Assembly (NCBI GenBank): GCA_000171835.1
Contig: ABHC01000002.1
Coordinates: 310,001 to 374,000 of the forward strand
DNA length: 64,000 bases
Direction of reading: 5' to 3'
Source: an alpha proteobacterium BAL199
Lineage (GTDB): Bacteria > Pseudomonadota > Alphaproteobacteria > Thalassobaculales > Thalassobaculaceae
Part shown: piece by piece, positions 36,740 to 46,576 of the stretch
How positions within the stretch are numbered: position 1 is the stretch's first letter
Layout of the letters: each line of letters opens with the position of its first letter
Made by a program: the position numbers and the translations under genes
Notes under the pieces: generated by a model
Seen by the model: only the letters and a program-made list of their open reading frames with translations
What the model was told of the DNA's origin: nothing
The model's database searches: none

Positions 36740-38185
36740 GTGGACTTGATGAACACCAGCTCGACGCACAACGATCCGCACGGGATATCTGGGCCATCTG
36801 CTGTTGCATCGCGCGATCGACGGACAACCGTCAGCGAAGCTCAAGTCTACGCCGAGCGTGTACGACTGTTGTACCAATCCCCAATTCCAGCGTTGGCGAA
36901 CCTCGCAGTTGGCTCGCTGCTTGTTGTCATCGCCTGGGGCAATGTTTCGGAAGTCTTGCTGGTGGGTTGGCTGCTCGCCATGGCCGGGGTGACGGCAAAT
37001 CGAATCGTCCTGTGGAAGGCGTTCTCGGCGCGCCCGTTGGCGACAGGCGACGCCGCGGTGTGGGAACGCCGAATAGTGATCAGCGTGATCGTCTCCGGTG
37101 TCCTTTGGGCGATCAGCGGCCTGCCCATCGCATTTGGAAACCTGCCGGTCCACATCGAGGGTGTCGTACCCGTTTCAGTTGCAGGCATGCTTGCCGGCGC
37201 TATCTTTGCCCTCACCCCGAGTACCAAGGCCTTCCGCCTTTACGCCATTATAGCGGCGCTGGGCCCAATACTGGGATTCCTGGCGGTCGGAGACCGTCTG
37301 CATCTCGCGGTTTCCGGAATGGGGCTGGTGTATCTCCTGGTCGTCCTGCTGTGGGGACGCGATGCAGGGCGAACGACGGAAGGGGCCATACGCCTTCGCC
37401 TCGAGAATCAGGCTCTGGTTGCGGATCTGTCAGCAGTCCGTGAAGGGGCGGAGATGGCAGAGCGCCTCAAGCGCGAAAGCTTTGCCAACCTGGGGCATGA
37501 GCTGCGGACTCCGTTGAATGCGATTATTGGCTTTGCTCAGTCCCTTGACGCTGAGCTGTGGGGCCCGTTGGGTAATCCGCGATACCGGGACTATGCGAAG
37601 GCGATCGCTGACAGCGGACAGCACCTCTATGTGCTGATCCAGGACATTCTGGACCTGTCGCGCCACGACGCGGGCATTCTCGAACTCGACGAAACCACGG
37701 TCGATGTTGCCGCTGCGGTGCGGACCTGTCGGAAGATGCTTGGTGGATCTGCGGCGTCCAATGGGGTCTCGTTGGCAACGACAGTCCCTGACGAGGGGCT
37801 CTGGGTGACCGGCGACTCCACAAAGCTCAGGCAGATCGTGATCAATCTTGCGGCGAACGCTATTCGCTTCACGCCGGCCGGTGGACGGGTGACGATTGCC
37901 GCGTGTCGGCTCGAGTCCGGCGAGACCGAATTGCGGGTCGAAGACACCGGTATTGGCCTGGATCCGGAGGATATCCCGAGAGCGCTGGAGCCCTTCGTGC
38001 AGGTGTCGCGCGACCGGGCTCGCGAGTCGGGTGGAGCCGGATTGGGACTGCCGTTATCCAAGCGGCTGACCGAGTTGCACGGCGGGGTCCTGGAGATTCA
38101 CAGCCGACGCGGCACCGGCACCGTCGTTCGTATCGTACTGCCGGCATGGCGTGCTGCCGGACAACCCGGACGTCCGACGACGTAA
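36740..38185 (+). CDS. membrane-bound sensor histidine kinase
   Basis: About 481 residues. Five or six membrane helices occupy residues 50-205 and there is no large periplasmic loop, so the sensor is in or near the membrane. The HisKA phosphoacceptor is H253 in FANLGHELRTPLNAIIGF. The HATPase domain shows the N box (IVINLAANAIRFTPAGG), G1 (VEDTGIGLD) and G2 (GGAGLGLPLSKRL). No response regulator is adjacent, so it is an orphan within the window. Start is uncertain (GTG 36740 or ATG 36749). It converges with recG, 3 nt apart. Confidence 0.92.
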   Translation: MDLMNTSSTHNDPHGISGPSAVASRDRRTTVSEAQVYAERVRLLYQSPIPALANLAVGSLLVVIAWGNVSEVLLVGWLLAMAGVTANRIVLWKAFSARPLATGDAAVWERRIVISVIVSGVLWAISGLPIAFGNLPVHIEGVVPVSVAGMLAGAIFALTPSTKAFRLYAIIAALGPILGFLAVGDRLHLAVSGMGLVYLLVVLLWGRDAGRTTEGAIRLRLENQALVADLSAVREGAEMAERLKRESFANLGHELRTPLNAIIGFAQSLDAELWGPLGNPRYRDYAKAIADSGQHLYVLIQDILDLSRHDAGILELDETTVDVAAAVRTCRKMLGGSAASNGVSLATTVPDEGLWVTGDSTKLRQIVINLAANAIRFTPAGGRVTIAACRLESGETELRVEDTGIGLDPEDIPRALEPFVQVSRDRARESGGAGLGLPLSKRLTELHGGVLEIHSRRGTGTVVRIVLPAWRAAGQPGRPTT

Positions 38186-38188
38186 CGG

Positions 38189-40270
38189 TTAGGCCCCTCT
38201 CAGATAGCGCACCGCCGCGTCGCGCTCGAACAGATACAGTAGAGTCCGTGCCGCCTTGCCGCGCGGGCCTTCCAACTCCGGATCCTGGTTCAGCAACAGG
38301 CGTGCGTCGTCGCGGGCGACCGGAAACAGCGATGCGTGCGCGGCCGGATCGGCCATCCGAAAGGTCGGAAGGCCGCTCTGGCGCGTTCCCAGGACCTCGC
38401 CGGCTCCGCGGAGCCTGAGATCCTCTTCGGCGATCAGGAAGCCGTCTTCGGTGTCGCGCATCACGGCCAGTCGCGCATGGCCTGTCTCGGTCAGCGGGCT
38501 GCTGTACAACAACAGGCAGGTAGATGCCTTGTCGCCACGCCCGATCCGGCCGCGCAACTGATGAAGCTGTGCCAGTCCGAAACGCTCGGCGTGCTCGATG
38601 ACCATGACTGTCGCTTCGGGTACGTCCACGCCGACTTCGATGACGGTCGTCGCAACCAGCAGATCGACGGTGCCGTTCTTGAACGCGTCCATCACCGCGT
38701 CCTTCTCCGGTCCCTTCAGGCGGCCGTGCAGGACCCCAACACGGTCGCCGAAGCGTCGTCGCAGGGTGGACGCGCGTTCCTCGGCCGCCGCGACATCCAG
38801 CTTCTCGGACTCTTCGACCAGCGGACAGACCCAGTAGACCTTGGCGCCCTGGTCCAACTTCCGGGCGACGCCGTCGACCACCTCGCCCAGCCGGTCCAAC
38901 GCGACGGTCCGGGTATCGATTGGCTGACGGCCCGGAGGCTTTTCGGTCAACCGCGAGACATCCAGATCTCCGTAGGCCGTCATCAGCAGGGTCCGCGGAA
39001 TCGGTGTCGCAGTCATGACCAGGGTGTCGACCGCCTGACCCTTGCCGCCGAGGCTCATGCGCTGGTGCACGCCGAACCGGTGCTGCTCGTCGATGATCGC
39101 GACCGCGAGGTCCCGGAACTCGACGCCCTCCTGGAACAGCGCGTGGGTGCCGACGACGATCTTGGCGCTGCCCTCCGCAATGCGTCCGACAATAGCGGCG
39201 CGGGTCTTGCCCCTGTCGCGACCGGTCAAGATCTCGATCCGCACACCAGCTTGCCTGGCCAGCGGCTCGATGGTCGCAAAGTGTTGGCGGGCCAGGATCT
39301 CGGTCGGTGCCATCAACGCTGCCTGGGCGCCGCACTCCACCGCGTTCAGCATGGCCATCAGCGCGACCAGCGTCTTGCCGCTGCCGACGTCGCCCTGCAG
39401 CAGGCGGAGCATCCGGGTATCGGCGGCCATGTCGGCCTCGATCTCCGCCAATGCCATGCGCTGTGCGCCGGTCAGGCTGAAGGGCAGGGCCTTGGCCACG
39501 GCTTCGCGTAAGCTGCCATCGCCGTGCACCGACCGACCCTTCTGTCGCTTCATGCGGGCCCGGACCAGTGCCAGCGCCAACTGGTTCGACAGGATCTCGT
39601 CATAGGCCAGCCGTATACGGGTCGGGGCATCAGGTTCCAGGTCCCGAGCGTCTTCAGGGGCGTGTGCCCGACGCACCGCTTCGTCCCATCTCGGCCAGGC
39701 CCGTTGCGCCAGCAGCGACGGGCTCATCCATTCATCAAGCGTCGGAATCCGCTCCAACGCGCCCTCGACGGCGCGTCGCAGGGTTCGCATCGGCAGGCCT
39801 TCGGTGGAGGGATAGGTGGGCTCGACGATCCGGATCTCCTCCGCCTCTTCCTCAGGCACGACATGCTCCGGATGGGCCATCTGAGCGCGGCCCTGAAACC
39901 GCTCGAGTCGACCGCTGACTACACGTACTTCGCCGACCGGCAGCAGTTTCTCCAGCCAATCGCCCTTGGCGTGGAAATAGACCAGATCGATGTCGGCGTG
40001 GCCGTCGCTGCATACCACCCGATACGGTCCACGCCGTCCCGGCGGCGGTTGATGGCGCAGAACCGTCAATGTCAGGGTAGCGACACGGCCATCCGGCGCT
40101 TCCGGGATTGGCGGGGAGGGACGGCGGTCGACGACTCCGGACGGCAGATGCCACAACAGATCAACGATCTGCGGCCCGGCCGCCTTCTCAATCAATTTTG
40201 CATAGCGTGGCCCGACGCCCTTGATGCGGCCGACTTCGGCAAACAGCGGGAACAGGAGTTCGGGGCGCAC
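38189..40270 (-). CDS. recG: ATP-dependent DNA helicase RecG
   Basis: About 693 residues. An N-terminal wedge/OB domain is followed by helicase motifs: Walker A LLQGDVGSGKTLVAL, IIDEQHRFGVHQR (DEQH box), VMTATPIPRTLLM, and motif VI region LHQLRGRIGRGDKAS. RecG remodels stalled replication forks and Holliday junctions. Starts at TTG 40276 or GTG 40270 are both in frame; the GTG gives the family N-terminus (RPELLFPLFA). It is divergent from sdhE. Confidence 0.96.
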   Translation of the reverse strand: MRPELLFPLFAEVGRIKGVGPRYAKLIEKAAGPQIVDLLWHLPSGVVDRRPSPPIPEAPDGRVATLTLTVLRHQPPPGRRGPYRVVCSDGHADIDLVYFHAKGDWLEKLLPVGEVRVVSGRLERFQGRAQMAHPEHVVPEEEAEEIRIVEPTYPSTEGLPMRTLRRAVEGALERIPTLDEWMSPSLLAQRAWPRWDEAVRRAHAPEDARDLEPDAPTRIRLAYDEILSNQLALALVRARMKRQKGRSVHGDGSLREAVAKALPFSLTGAQRMALAEIEADMAADTRMLRLLQGDVGSGKTLVALMAMLNAVECGAQAALMAPTEILARQHFATIEPLARQAGVRIEILTGRDRGKTRAAIVGRIAEGSAKIVVGTHALFQEGVEFRDLAVAIIDEQHRFGVHQRMSLGGKGQAVDTLVMTATPIPRTLLMTAYGDLDVSRLTEKPPGRQPIDTRTVALDRLGEVVDGVARKLDQGAKVYWVCPLVEESEKLDVAAAEERASTLRRRFGDRVGVLHGRLKGPEKDAVMDAFKNGTVDLLVATTVIEVGVDVPEATVMVIEHAERFGLAQLHQLRGRIGRGDKASTCLLLYSSPLTETGHARLAVMRDTEDGFLIAEEDLRLRGAGEVLGTRQSGLPTFRMADPAAHASLFPVARDDARLLLNQDPELEGPRGKAARTLLYLFERDAAVRYLRGA

Positions 40271-40376
40271 GGTCAATCGGATCCGGATGTGGCTGCAGCG
40301 ATGCGTCGGGCTCTGGCGGTGGCCCGGTCCACGCTTTATATCCTATGGCCTACCCGGTCGAGAAAGAGGAGATGGC

Positions 40377-40643
40377 ATGACCGACGTGCGAGACGCGCGG
40401 CGCAAGCGCCTCTACTACCGCAGCACCTACACCGGGACTAAGGAAACTGACGTGCTGCTGGGCGGGTTCGCGGCGCGGCATCTGACGGATCTCGATGATC
40501 AACAGCTTGCCGACTACGAAAAGCTGCTCGAAATCGACGACCCGCGGCTCTACAAGTGGGCCACCTCTCAGGAGACGCCGCCGCCGGAGTACGACACCTC
40601 GGTACTGCGCCTGATCCAAGCCTTCGAACTCGTAACCGATTGA
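40377..40643 (+). CDS. sdhE: FAD assembly factor SdhE (succinate dehydrogenase assembly), variant motif
   Basis: 88 residues. The family promotes covalent flavinylation of SdhA. The core RRKRLYYRSTYTGTKETDVLLGG aligns with the conserved RGxxE region, but the Arg of that motif is Thr here (T-G-T-K-E). The C-terminal pattern LLEIDDPRLYKWATSQ and VLRLIQAFE is normal. The frame continues upstream to 40221, but AGGAG before ATG 40377 decides the start. mfd follows 10 nt later; recG-sdhE-mfd is a common neighbourhood in this group. Confidence 0.9.
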   Translation: MTDVRDARRKRLYYRSTYTGTKETDVLLGGFAARHLTDLDDQQLADYEKLLEIDDPRLYKWATSQETPPPEYDTSVLRLIQAFELVTD

Positions 40644-40653
40644 AGCAATCTCC

Positions 40654-43600
40654 GTGACCGGCACGACCATGGATCTGACGTCGTTTCCCGTGGCCGTCGG
40701 CCGCGTAACTCTTGCGTCCGCGCCGGAAGGCCTCGATGCATTCGTCGTGGCACGGCTTGCCGGCGAGCGCGGACGGGTGCTGCACGTCGCACGCGACGAC
40801 GCCCGCCTTGCGGCCCTGGTCCGGGCTATCGCCTTCGTGGATCCGTCGCTGCGGGTTCTGACGCTGCCGGCCTGGGATTGTCTGCCTTACGATCGAGTGT
40901 CGCCGAACGGCGAGATTGTCAGTCGGCGGGTCGAAACCTTGGCGGAACTGGCGTCGACCGCCTCCGAGACGACACCGCTAGTGGTCCTGACAACCGTCAA
41001 CGCGGTCCTGCAACGTCTTCCGCCTCGGCAGTTCTTCGACGGTGCGTCGCTGACGCTGAAGGTCGGCGACGACATGCCGCTCGAGTCCCTGCTCGCGATG
41101 TTCACCCGCAGCGGCTATGGCCGGACCGATACGGTACGCGAACCGGGCGAGTTTGCCGTACGCGGCGGTATCATCGATGTTTTTCCAACCGGAATGGACG
41201 AGCCGGCCCGCCTGGATTTCTTCGGCGATGAACTCGAAGCGGTGCGCACCTTCGACGCGATGTCGCAGCGCACATCCGGCACGCTGGATCGAGTGGTGTT
41301 CCGCCCGGTCGGCGAAACCTTGCTGGACGAGGCGGCAATCCAGCGGTTTCGCTCCGGCTATCGCGCCCAGTTCGGTGCCGAGATAGCTGCCGACCCAGTG
41401 TACGAGGCGGTTTCGGCCGGCCGGCGCCATGGCGGGATGGAACACTGGCTGCCACTGTTCCACGAGCGGATGGAAACGGTGCTCGACTATCTGGGCGACA
41501 CTTGCGTCATCCTGGATCATCAGGTCGACGAGGTCGCCAACGCGCGATTCGAGCAGATCGCGGAGTACTACGACGCGCGCCGGCAGATGGTGCGGACCGG
41601 TGGTTCGGAGTCCGGTGGCATCTACCGCCCCCTGCCGTCGGACTCCCTGTATCTGACCGGGGACGAATGGCGGGCCATCCTGGCCGACCGTCCGGTTGGC
41701 GCTCTGACGCCGTTTGCCGCACCGCCGGGTGATGCGGTTCTAGACTTCGATGCGTCCGGCGGCATCGACCTGGTCGAGGCGCGCACCCAAGGCGGCTCGG
41801 CGGTGTACGACGCGGCACTCGACGCCATCGCCCACGAGGTGACGGCCGGACGCCGCGTGGTGGTGGCCGGTTACACGGAGGGGTCGCGCGACCGGTTGAC
41901 CAGTCTACTGCGCGATCACGGCCTGGACCGGATCGAACCGGTGGACAGTCTTGCCGAGGTTCACGCGCTGCCCGCTGGCACGGTGGCCGCAACCGTCCTG
42001 CCATTGGAACGCGGTTGGCGCCATGGTGGCCTGACGCTGATCGCTGAGCCTGACATCGTCGGCGAACGGATGGTCCGACCATCGCGTCGGCGGCGGCGTC
42101 GCGGCGAGGAGTTCCTTCAGGAAGTGGCGGCGCTCGAGGCCGGCGACTTCGTAGTTCACGCCGAACACGGCATCGGCCAGTACATCGGGCTCGATACGCT
42201 GGAGATCGGTGGCGCCCCGCACGATTGCCTGCGGCTGGTTTATGCCGGCGGCGACAAGCTGTTCGTCCCGGTCGAAAACATCGACGTGCTGTCGCGCTAC
42301 GGCTCGGAAGAGAGCAATGCCCAGCTCGACCGCCTGGGTGGCGCCGCCTGGCAGGCCCGCAAGGCGCGGGTCAAGAAGCGGCTGCGCGATATGGCCGAAG
42401 GGCTGATCGCCATCGCCGCCGAGCGCGAAGTGCGTCGCACCCAACCGCTGAACCCGCCTTCCGGGGTCTACGACGAGTTTTGCGCCCGGTTCCCGTACAC
42501 CGAGACCGAGGATCAGCTCCGGGCGATTGACGATGTGCTGAGCGACCTCGGCTCCGGCAAACCGATGGACCGGCTGGTGTGCGGCGATGTCGGATTCGGC
42601 AAAACAGAGGTGGCATTGCGCGCCGCGCTGGTCGCGGTGATGCAGGGCTATCAGGTTGCCGTCGTGGTGCCGACGACCCTGCTGTGCCGCCAGCACTTCC
42701 GCGGCTTCCGCGATCGCTTCCAGGGGCTGCCGATCCGGGTCGAGCAATTGTCTCGGCTGGTAACGCCAAAAGATGCCAGCGAGGTCCGCAAGGGGATAGC
42801 GTCGGGCGACGTAAACTTGGTGGTCGGAACCCACGCCGTTCTGTCGAAGCAGGTTTCCTTCAGTAACCTGGGCTTGGTTGTGGTCGACGAGGAGCAGCAC
42901 TTCGGTGTCGCGCAGAAGGAGCGGCTCAAGGATCTGCGCAAGGAGGTCCACGTCCTGACCATGACCGCGACGCCGATCCCGCGCACCCTGCAGATGGCGC
43001 TGTCCGGGGTCCGCGAACTCAGCCTGATCGCGACACCGCCGGTTGACCGACTGGCGGTGCGGACCTTCGTCATGCCGTATGACGGCGTGATCATCCGGGA
43101 AGCAATCCTGCGCGAGCGGTATCGCGGCGGGAAGACATTCTATGTCTGTCCGCGGGTCGAGGATCTGGTTCGGGTGCACGACCGCCTTACGAAGCTGGTG
43201 CCGGAAGTCCAGGTCGGCGTTGCGCACGGACGCATGACGCCGACTGAGCTGGAAGACGTCATGACGGCGTTTACCGATGGTGGATTCGACGTGCTGCTGT
43301 CGACCAACATCGTGGAGTCCGGCCTCGACATCGCCTCGGCCAACACCATCGTGATCCATCGCGCCGACATGTTCGGACTGGCCCAGCTCTATCAGCTGCG
43401 CGGCCGGGTCGGGCGGTCGAAGACCCGGGCCTATGGCTATCTGACCACCCATCCCAGCAAGGTGCTGACCCCGGTTGCCAAGCGACGGCTGGAGGTGATG
43501 CAGACCCTGGACAACCTCGGCGCCGGCTTCTCGCTGGCCAGCCATGACATGGACATCCGCGGCGCCGGCAATCTGCTCGGCGAGGAGCAGTCCGGCCACG

Positions 43601-44142
43601 TCAAGGAAGTCGGTATCGAGCTGTATCAGGAACTGCTGCGCGAGGCGGTTGAGGCTGCGAAGTCGGGTGAGGGAATCGACGTCGAGGCTGCCGACTGGGT
43701 GCCGCAGATCGCGATCGGAATGCCGGTGATGATTCCGGACACTTATGTATCGGATCTGTCGGTCCGGATGAGCTTGTACCGCCGCATCGTGACCTTGTCG
43801 GACGAGGGCGAGATCGACGCGTTTGCCGCCGAACTGGTCGATCGGTTCGGCACACTGCCCAACGAGGTCGAGAACCTGCTGAAGATCGTGGCGATCAAGC
43901 GGCTGTGCCGGGCTGCCGGGGTCGAGAAGGTCGATGCCGGACCGAAGGGCGCAATCCTGGCGTTCCGCAACAACGATTTCCGAAATCCGGCAGGCCTGGT
44001 GTCCTTCATGCAGAAGCAGGCCGGCACGGTGCAGCTGCGCCCCGACCACAAGCTGGTCTACCGACGCCCCTGGACCAAACCGGAACAGCGGGTGGTCGGC
44101 TTGACCCGGTTGATTCAGGAATTGGCGGTGATTGCCGCCTGA
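40654..44142 (+). CDS. mfd: transcription-repair coupling factor Mfd
   Basis: 1162 residues, normal for alphaproteobacteria. The N-terminal UvrB-like region includes LPAWDCLPYDRVSPN and the RNA polymerase-interacting domain starts at FVVHAEHGIGQYIGLD. RecG-like helicase motifs follow: VCGDVGFGKTEVALRA, VVVDEEQHFGVAQKE, TMTATPIPRTLQMALSG and YQLRGRVGRSKTRAY. Mfd removes RNA polymerase stalled at lesions and recruits UvrA, also encoded in this window. GTG 40654 is the chosen start; ATG 40669 is an alternative. Confidence 0.96.
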   Translation: MTGTTMDLTSFPVAVGRVTLASAPEGLDAFVVARLAGERGRVLHVARDDARLAALVRAIAFVDPSLRVLTLPAWDCLPYDRVSPNGEIVSRRVETLAELASTASETTPLVVLTTVNAVLQRLPPRQFFDGASLTLKVGDDMPLESLLAMFTRSGYGRTDTVREPGEFAVRGGIIDVFPTGMDEPARLDFFGDELEAVRTFDAMSQRTSGTLDRVVFRPVGETLLDEAAIQRFRSGYRAQFGAEIAADPVYEAVSAGRRHGGMEHWLPLFHERMETVLDYLGDTCVILDHQVDEVANARFEQIAEYYDARRQMVRTGGSESGGIYRPLPSDSLYLTGDEWRAILADRPVGALTPFAAPPGDAVLDFDASGGIDLVEARTQGGSAVYDAALDAIAHEVTAGRRVVVAGYTEGSRDRLTSLLRDHGLDRIEPVDSLAEVHALPAGTVAATVLPLERGWRHGGLTLIAEPDIVGERMVRPSRRRRRRGEEFLQEVAALEAGDFVVHAEHGIGQYIGLDTLEIGGAPHDCLRLVYAGGDKLFVPVENIDVLSRYGSEESNAQLDRLGGAAWQARKARVKKRLRDMAEGLIAIAAEREVRRTQPLNPPSGVYDEFCARFPYTETEDQLRAIDDVLSDLGSGKPMDRLVCGDVGFGKTEVALRAALVAVMQGYQVAVVVPTTLLCRQHFRGFRDRFQGLPIRVEQLSRLVTPKDASEVRKGIASGDVNLVVGTHAVLSKQVSFSNLGLVVVDEEQHFGVAQKERLKDLRKEVHVLTMTATPIPRTLQMALSGVRELSLIATPPVDRLAVRTFVMPYDGVIIREAILRERYRGGKTFYVCPRVEDLVRVHDRLTKLVPEVQVGVAHGRMTPTELEDVMTAFTDGGFDVLLSTNIVESGLDIASANTIVIHRADMFGLAQLYQLRGRVGRSKTRAYGYLTTHPSKVLTPVAKRRLEVMQTLDNLGAGFSLASHDMDIRGAGNLLGEEQSGHVKEVGIELYQELLREAVEAAKSGEGIDVEAADWVPQIAIGMPVMIPDTYVSDLSVRMSLYRRIVTLSDEGEIDAFAAELVDRFGTLPNEVENLLKIVAIKRLCRAAGVEKVDAGPKGAILAFRNNDFRNPAGLVSFMQKQAGTVQLRPDHKLVYRRPWTKPEQRVVGLTRLIQELAVIAA

Positions 44143-44157
44143 CGGCAGCGCCGTGCT

Positions 44158-44817
44158 TCAGGCGTGGTTGGCCGCTGCCGGTCGGTTGGCGGCTTCGCTG
44201 CGCGCCAGTTCGAACAACGGATAGAACGCTTCCGGTTCCTGGGCGCCGGCAAGCGCGTAATGCCGGTCGAAGATGAAGCACGGAACACCGTTGATCCCGC
44301 TTTCGTAGGCGAAGCGGGTTTCGGCCAGGACGTCGGTCAGGCCGTCACTGGTTTCCAGGAATGCCGCGACCTCGCCGCGTGACAGGCCGATCGCCTCTGC
44401 GATATCGGCCAGATGATCGATATCGCCTAGGTCGACGCCTTCGGTGAAATAGGCCGTGAACATACGCTCAACCAGCGGATCACCGTGCCCGCGTTCGCTG
44501 GCCCAGCGGATCAGGCGGTGGGCACGGACGGTGTTCGGCGTCTGCTTGATCAGGTCGAAGCGGAAGTCGATGCCTTCGCGCTCGCCGTTCTGCCGGATCG
44601 TTTCATAGATCTGGCCGGCCCGCTCCGAGCCACCGAACTTGGCTTCCAGATACAGGTGCCGGGCCATGCCCTGGATCGGCATGTCGGGATTGAGCTGGAA
44701 CGCTCGCCAGCAGATCTCAAGGTCGTCCTGCGGCCGCTCGCGCAGCGCGCGCTCCAGCCGGCGCTTGCCGATGAAGCACCACGGACAGATGACGTCGGAG
44801 AAAATATCAATACGCAT
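44158..44817 (-). CDS. DsbA family oxidoreductase, FrnE-like
   Basis: 219 residues without signal peptide, so cytoplasmic. The thioredoxin-fold active site is C11-P-W-C14 in SDVICPWCFIGKRRLE; the cis-Pro loop is NGVPCFIFDRHYALAGAQ. These features define the FrnE/2-hydroxychromene-carboxylate isomerase-like DsbA branch, linked to disulfide chemistry in oxidative stress or to polyketide modification; the role here is open. It converges with mfd (15 nt) and is divergent from the acyl-CoA synthetase gene. Confidence 0.88.
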   Translation of the reverse strand: MRIDIFSDVICPWCFIGKRRLERALRERPQDDLEICWRAFQLNPDMPIQGMARHLYLEAKFGGSERAGQIYETIRQNGEREGIDFRFDLIKQTPNTVRAHRLIRWASERGHGDPLVERMFTAYFTEGVDLGDIDHLADIAEAIGLSRGEVAAFLETSDGLTDVLAETRFAYESGINGVPCFIFDRHYALAGAQEPEAFYPLFELARSEAANRPAAANHA

Positions 44818-44935
44818 CGCACAGACCGTAGCGCGGACACGCCCCCTAGCTCAACCCAGTCGCGCTTGACGATCGCGCGACGGCGAGAAACCCTAGGGTC
44901 CGTCGCTCTGCGTCGCCTCATTGGAAGCGTTGTCC

Positions 44936-46561
44936 ATGACCACTTCGATCTTCGACCGGGACCTGCCGCGCGGGCGGGCCAATCATGCTTCCCTGACCCC
45001 GCTCGATTTCCTGGACCGGGCGGCGACCACCTATCCGGATAGGGTCGCGATCGTCCACGGCGAGCACCGATGGACCTACGCGCAGAAGTATCAACGGGCC
45101 CGTCGGTTGGCCTCGGCGTTAGTCGCCCGCGGAATTGGAGTCGGCGACACGGTGTCGGTTCTGCTGCCCAACACACCGGCGATGCTGGAGGCGCATTACG
45201 GCGTCCCGATGTCCGGCGCTGTGCTGAACGCCATCAACACCCGGCTGGATGCACCTACGATTGCTTTCATCCTGGATCATGCCGAATCCAAACTGGTCAT
45301 CGTCGATCGTGAGTTCACGGCGGTGATGGCAGAGGCGGTCGCCGCGAGTCGCAGCAAGCCACCGGTCATTTGGGTGAACGATCCGCTGGCCGAGCACGGT
45401 GAGCCGCTGGGCGAGGCCGAGTACGAGGAACTGCTGGCCGCCGGCGACCCGGAGTTTGCCTGGGTCGGGCCGACCGATGAGTGGCAGGCCATTGCGCTGA
45501 ACTACACCAGCGGCACCACCGGCAACCCGAAGGGCGTGGTGTTCCATCACCGCGGCGCGTTCCTGAACGCCTCGGGCAACGCCATAGCCTTCGGCCTGAA
45601 TCGGGAAACCCGGTACCTGTGGACCCTGCCGATGTTCCACTGCAACGGCTGGACCTTCACCTGGGCGGTGACGGCGGTTTGCGGGACCCATGTGTGCCTG
45701 CGCAAGGTTGACCCGACGCTGATCTTTCCGTCGATCGCCGACAATCTGGTCAGCCATATGTGCGGGGCACCGATCGTCCTGACCATGCTGATCCACGCCC
45801 CCGAGACGGTGCGGCGGCGTTTCGATCACACGGTGTCGATCGCCACCGGCGGTGCAGCACCGCCGAGCGCGGTGATCGCCGGCATGGAGCGGATGGGCTT
45901 CAAGGTCACGCACCTGTACGGGCTGACCGAGACCTATGGGCCATCGACGATCTGCGCTTGGCCGCCGGAGTGGGATGCCCTGGAGCCGGATGCCAAGGCC
46001 CGCAAGATGGCGCGCCAGGGCGTTCAGTACCCGACGATCGAAGGCATGCGGGTGGTTGACACCGAGACCGGCCGGGACGTGCCGCTGGACGGCCAGACCA
46101 TCGGCGAGCTGTGGCTGCGCGGCAACACCGTGATGAAAGGCTATCTGAAGAACCCAAAGGCCACCGGCGAAGCCCTGGCCGAAGGCTGGTTCCACACTGG
46201 CGATCTGGCCGTGCTGCATCCTGACGGCTATGCCGAGGTCAAGGACCGCTCCAAGGACATCATCATCTCCGGCGGCGAGAACATCTCGTCGCTGGAGGTC
46301 GAGGACGTGCTGTTCCGGCACCCCGGCGTCATGGAGGCGGCGGTGGTGGCGCGCTCCGACGAGCGCTGGGGTGAGACGCCCTGCGCGTTCGTCACCGTCA
46401 AGCCGGGGGCGTCGCTGACCGCCGAAGAGGTGATCGCCTATTGCCGAGAGAACATGGCGCGCTTCAAGGCGCCGAAGACCGTAGTATTCGGCGAGTTGCC
46501 GAAGACCTCAACCGGCAAGATCCAGAAATTCGTGCTGCGGGAGCGGGCCGAGGCCCTGTGA
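44936..46561 (+). CDS. AMP-dependent acyl-CoA synthetase
   Basis: 541 residues. The ATP-binding motif YTSGTTGNPKGVVFHHRG, the adenylation motif YGLTETYG, the hinge GWFHTGDLAVLHPDGY and KDRSKDIIISGGENIS, and the catalytic Lys in TSTGKIQKFVLR are all present. The branch resembles medium-chain or methylmercaptopropionate-type CoA ligases; the substrate is not decided by sequence. ATG 44936 gives the family N-terminus. It converges with the amidohydrolase operon, 15 nt apart. Confidence 0.92.
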   Translation: MTTSIFDRDLPRGRANHASLTPLDFLDRAATTYPDRVAIVHGEHRWTYAQKYQRARRLASALVARGIGVGDTVSVLLPNTPAMLEAHYGVPMSGAVLNAINTRLDAPTIAFILDHAESKLVIVDREFTAVMAEAVAASRSKPPVIWVNDPLAEHGEPLGEAEYEELLAAGDPEFAWVGPTDEWQAIALNYTSGTTGNPKGVVFHHRGAFLNASGNAIAFGLNRETRYLWTLPMFHCNGWTFTWAVTAVCGTHVCLRKVDPTLIFPSIADNLVSHMCGAPIVLTMLIHAPETVRRRFDHTVSIATGGAAPPSAVIAGMERMGFKVTHLYGLTETYGPSTICAWPPEWDALEPDAKARKMARQGVQYPTIEGMRVVDTETGRDVPLDGQTIGELWLRGNTVMKGYLKNPKATGEALAEGWFHTGDLAVLHPDGYAEVKDRSKDIIISGGENISSLEVEDVLFRHPGVMEAAVVARSDERWGETPCAFVTVKPGASLTAEEVIAYCRENMARFKAPKTVVFGELPKTSTGKIQKFVLRERAEAL

Positions 46562-46576
46562 TCGAGTGTCCGTCGG

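Noticed and set aside
41905-44049. Minus-strand open frame of 714 codons within mfd
   Set aside because: Antisense shadow of mfd, composition typical of reverse-strand translation.
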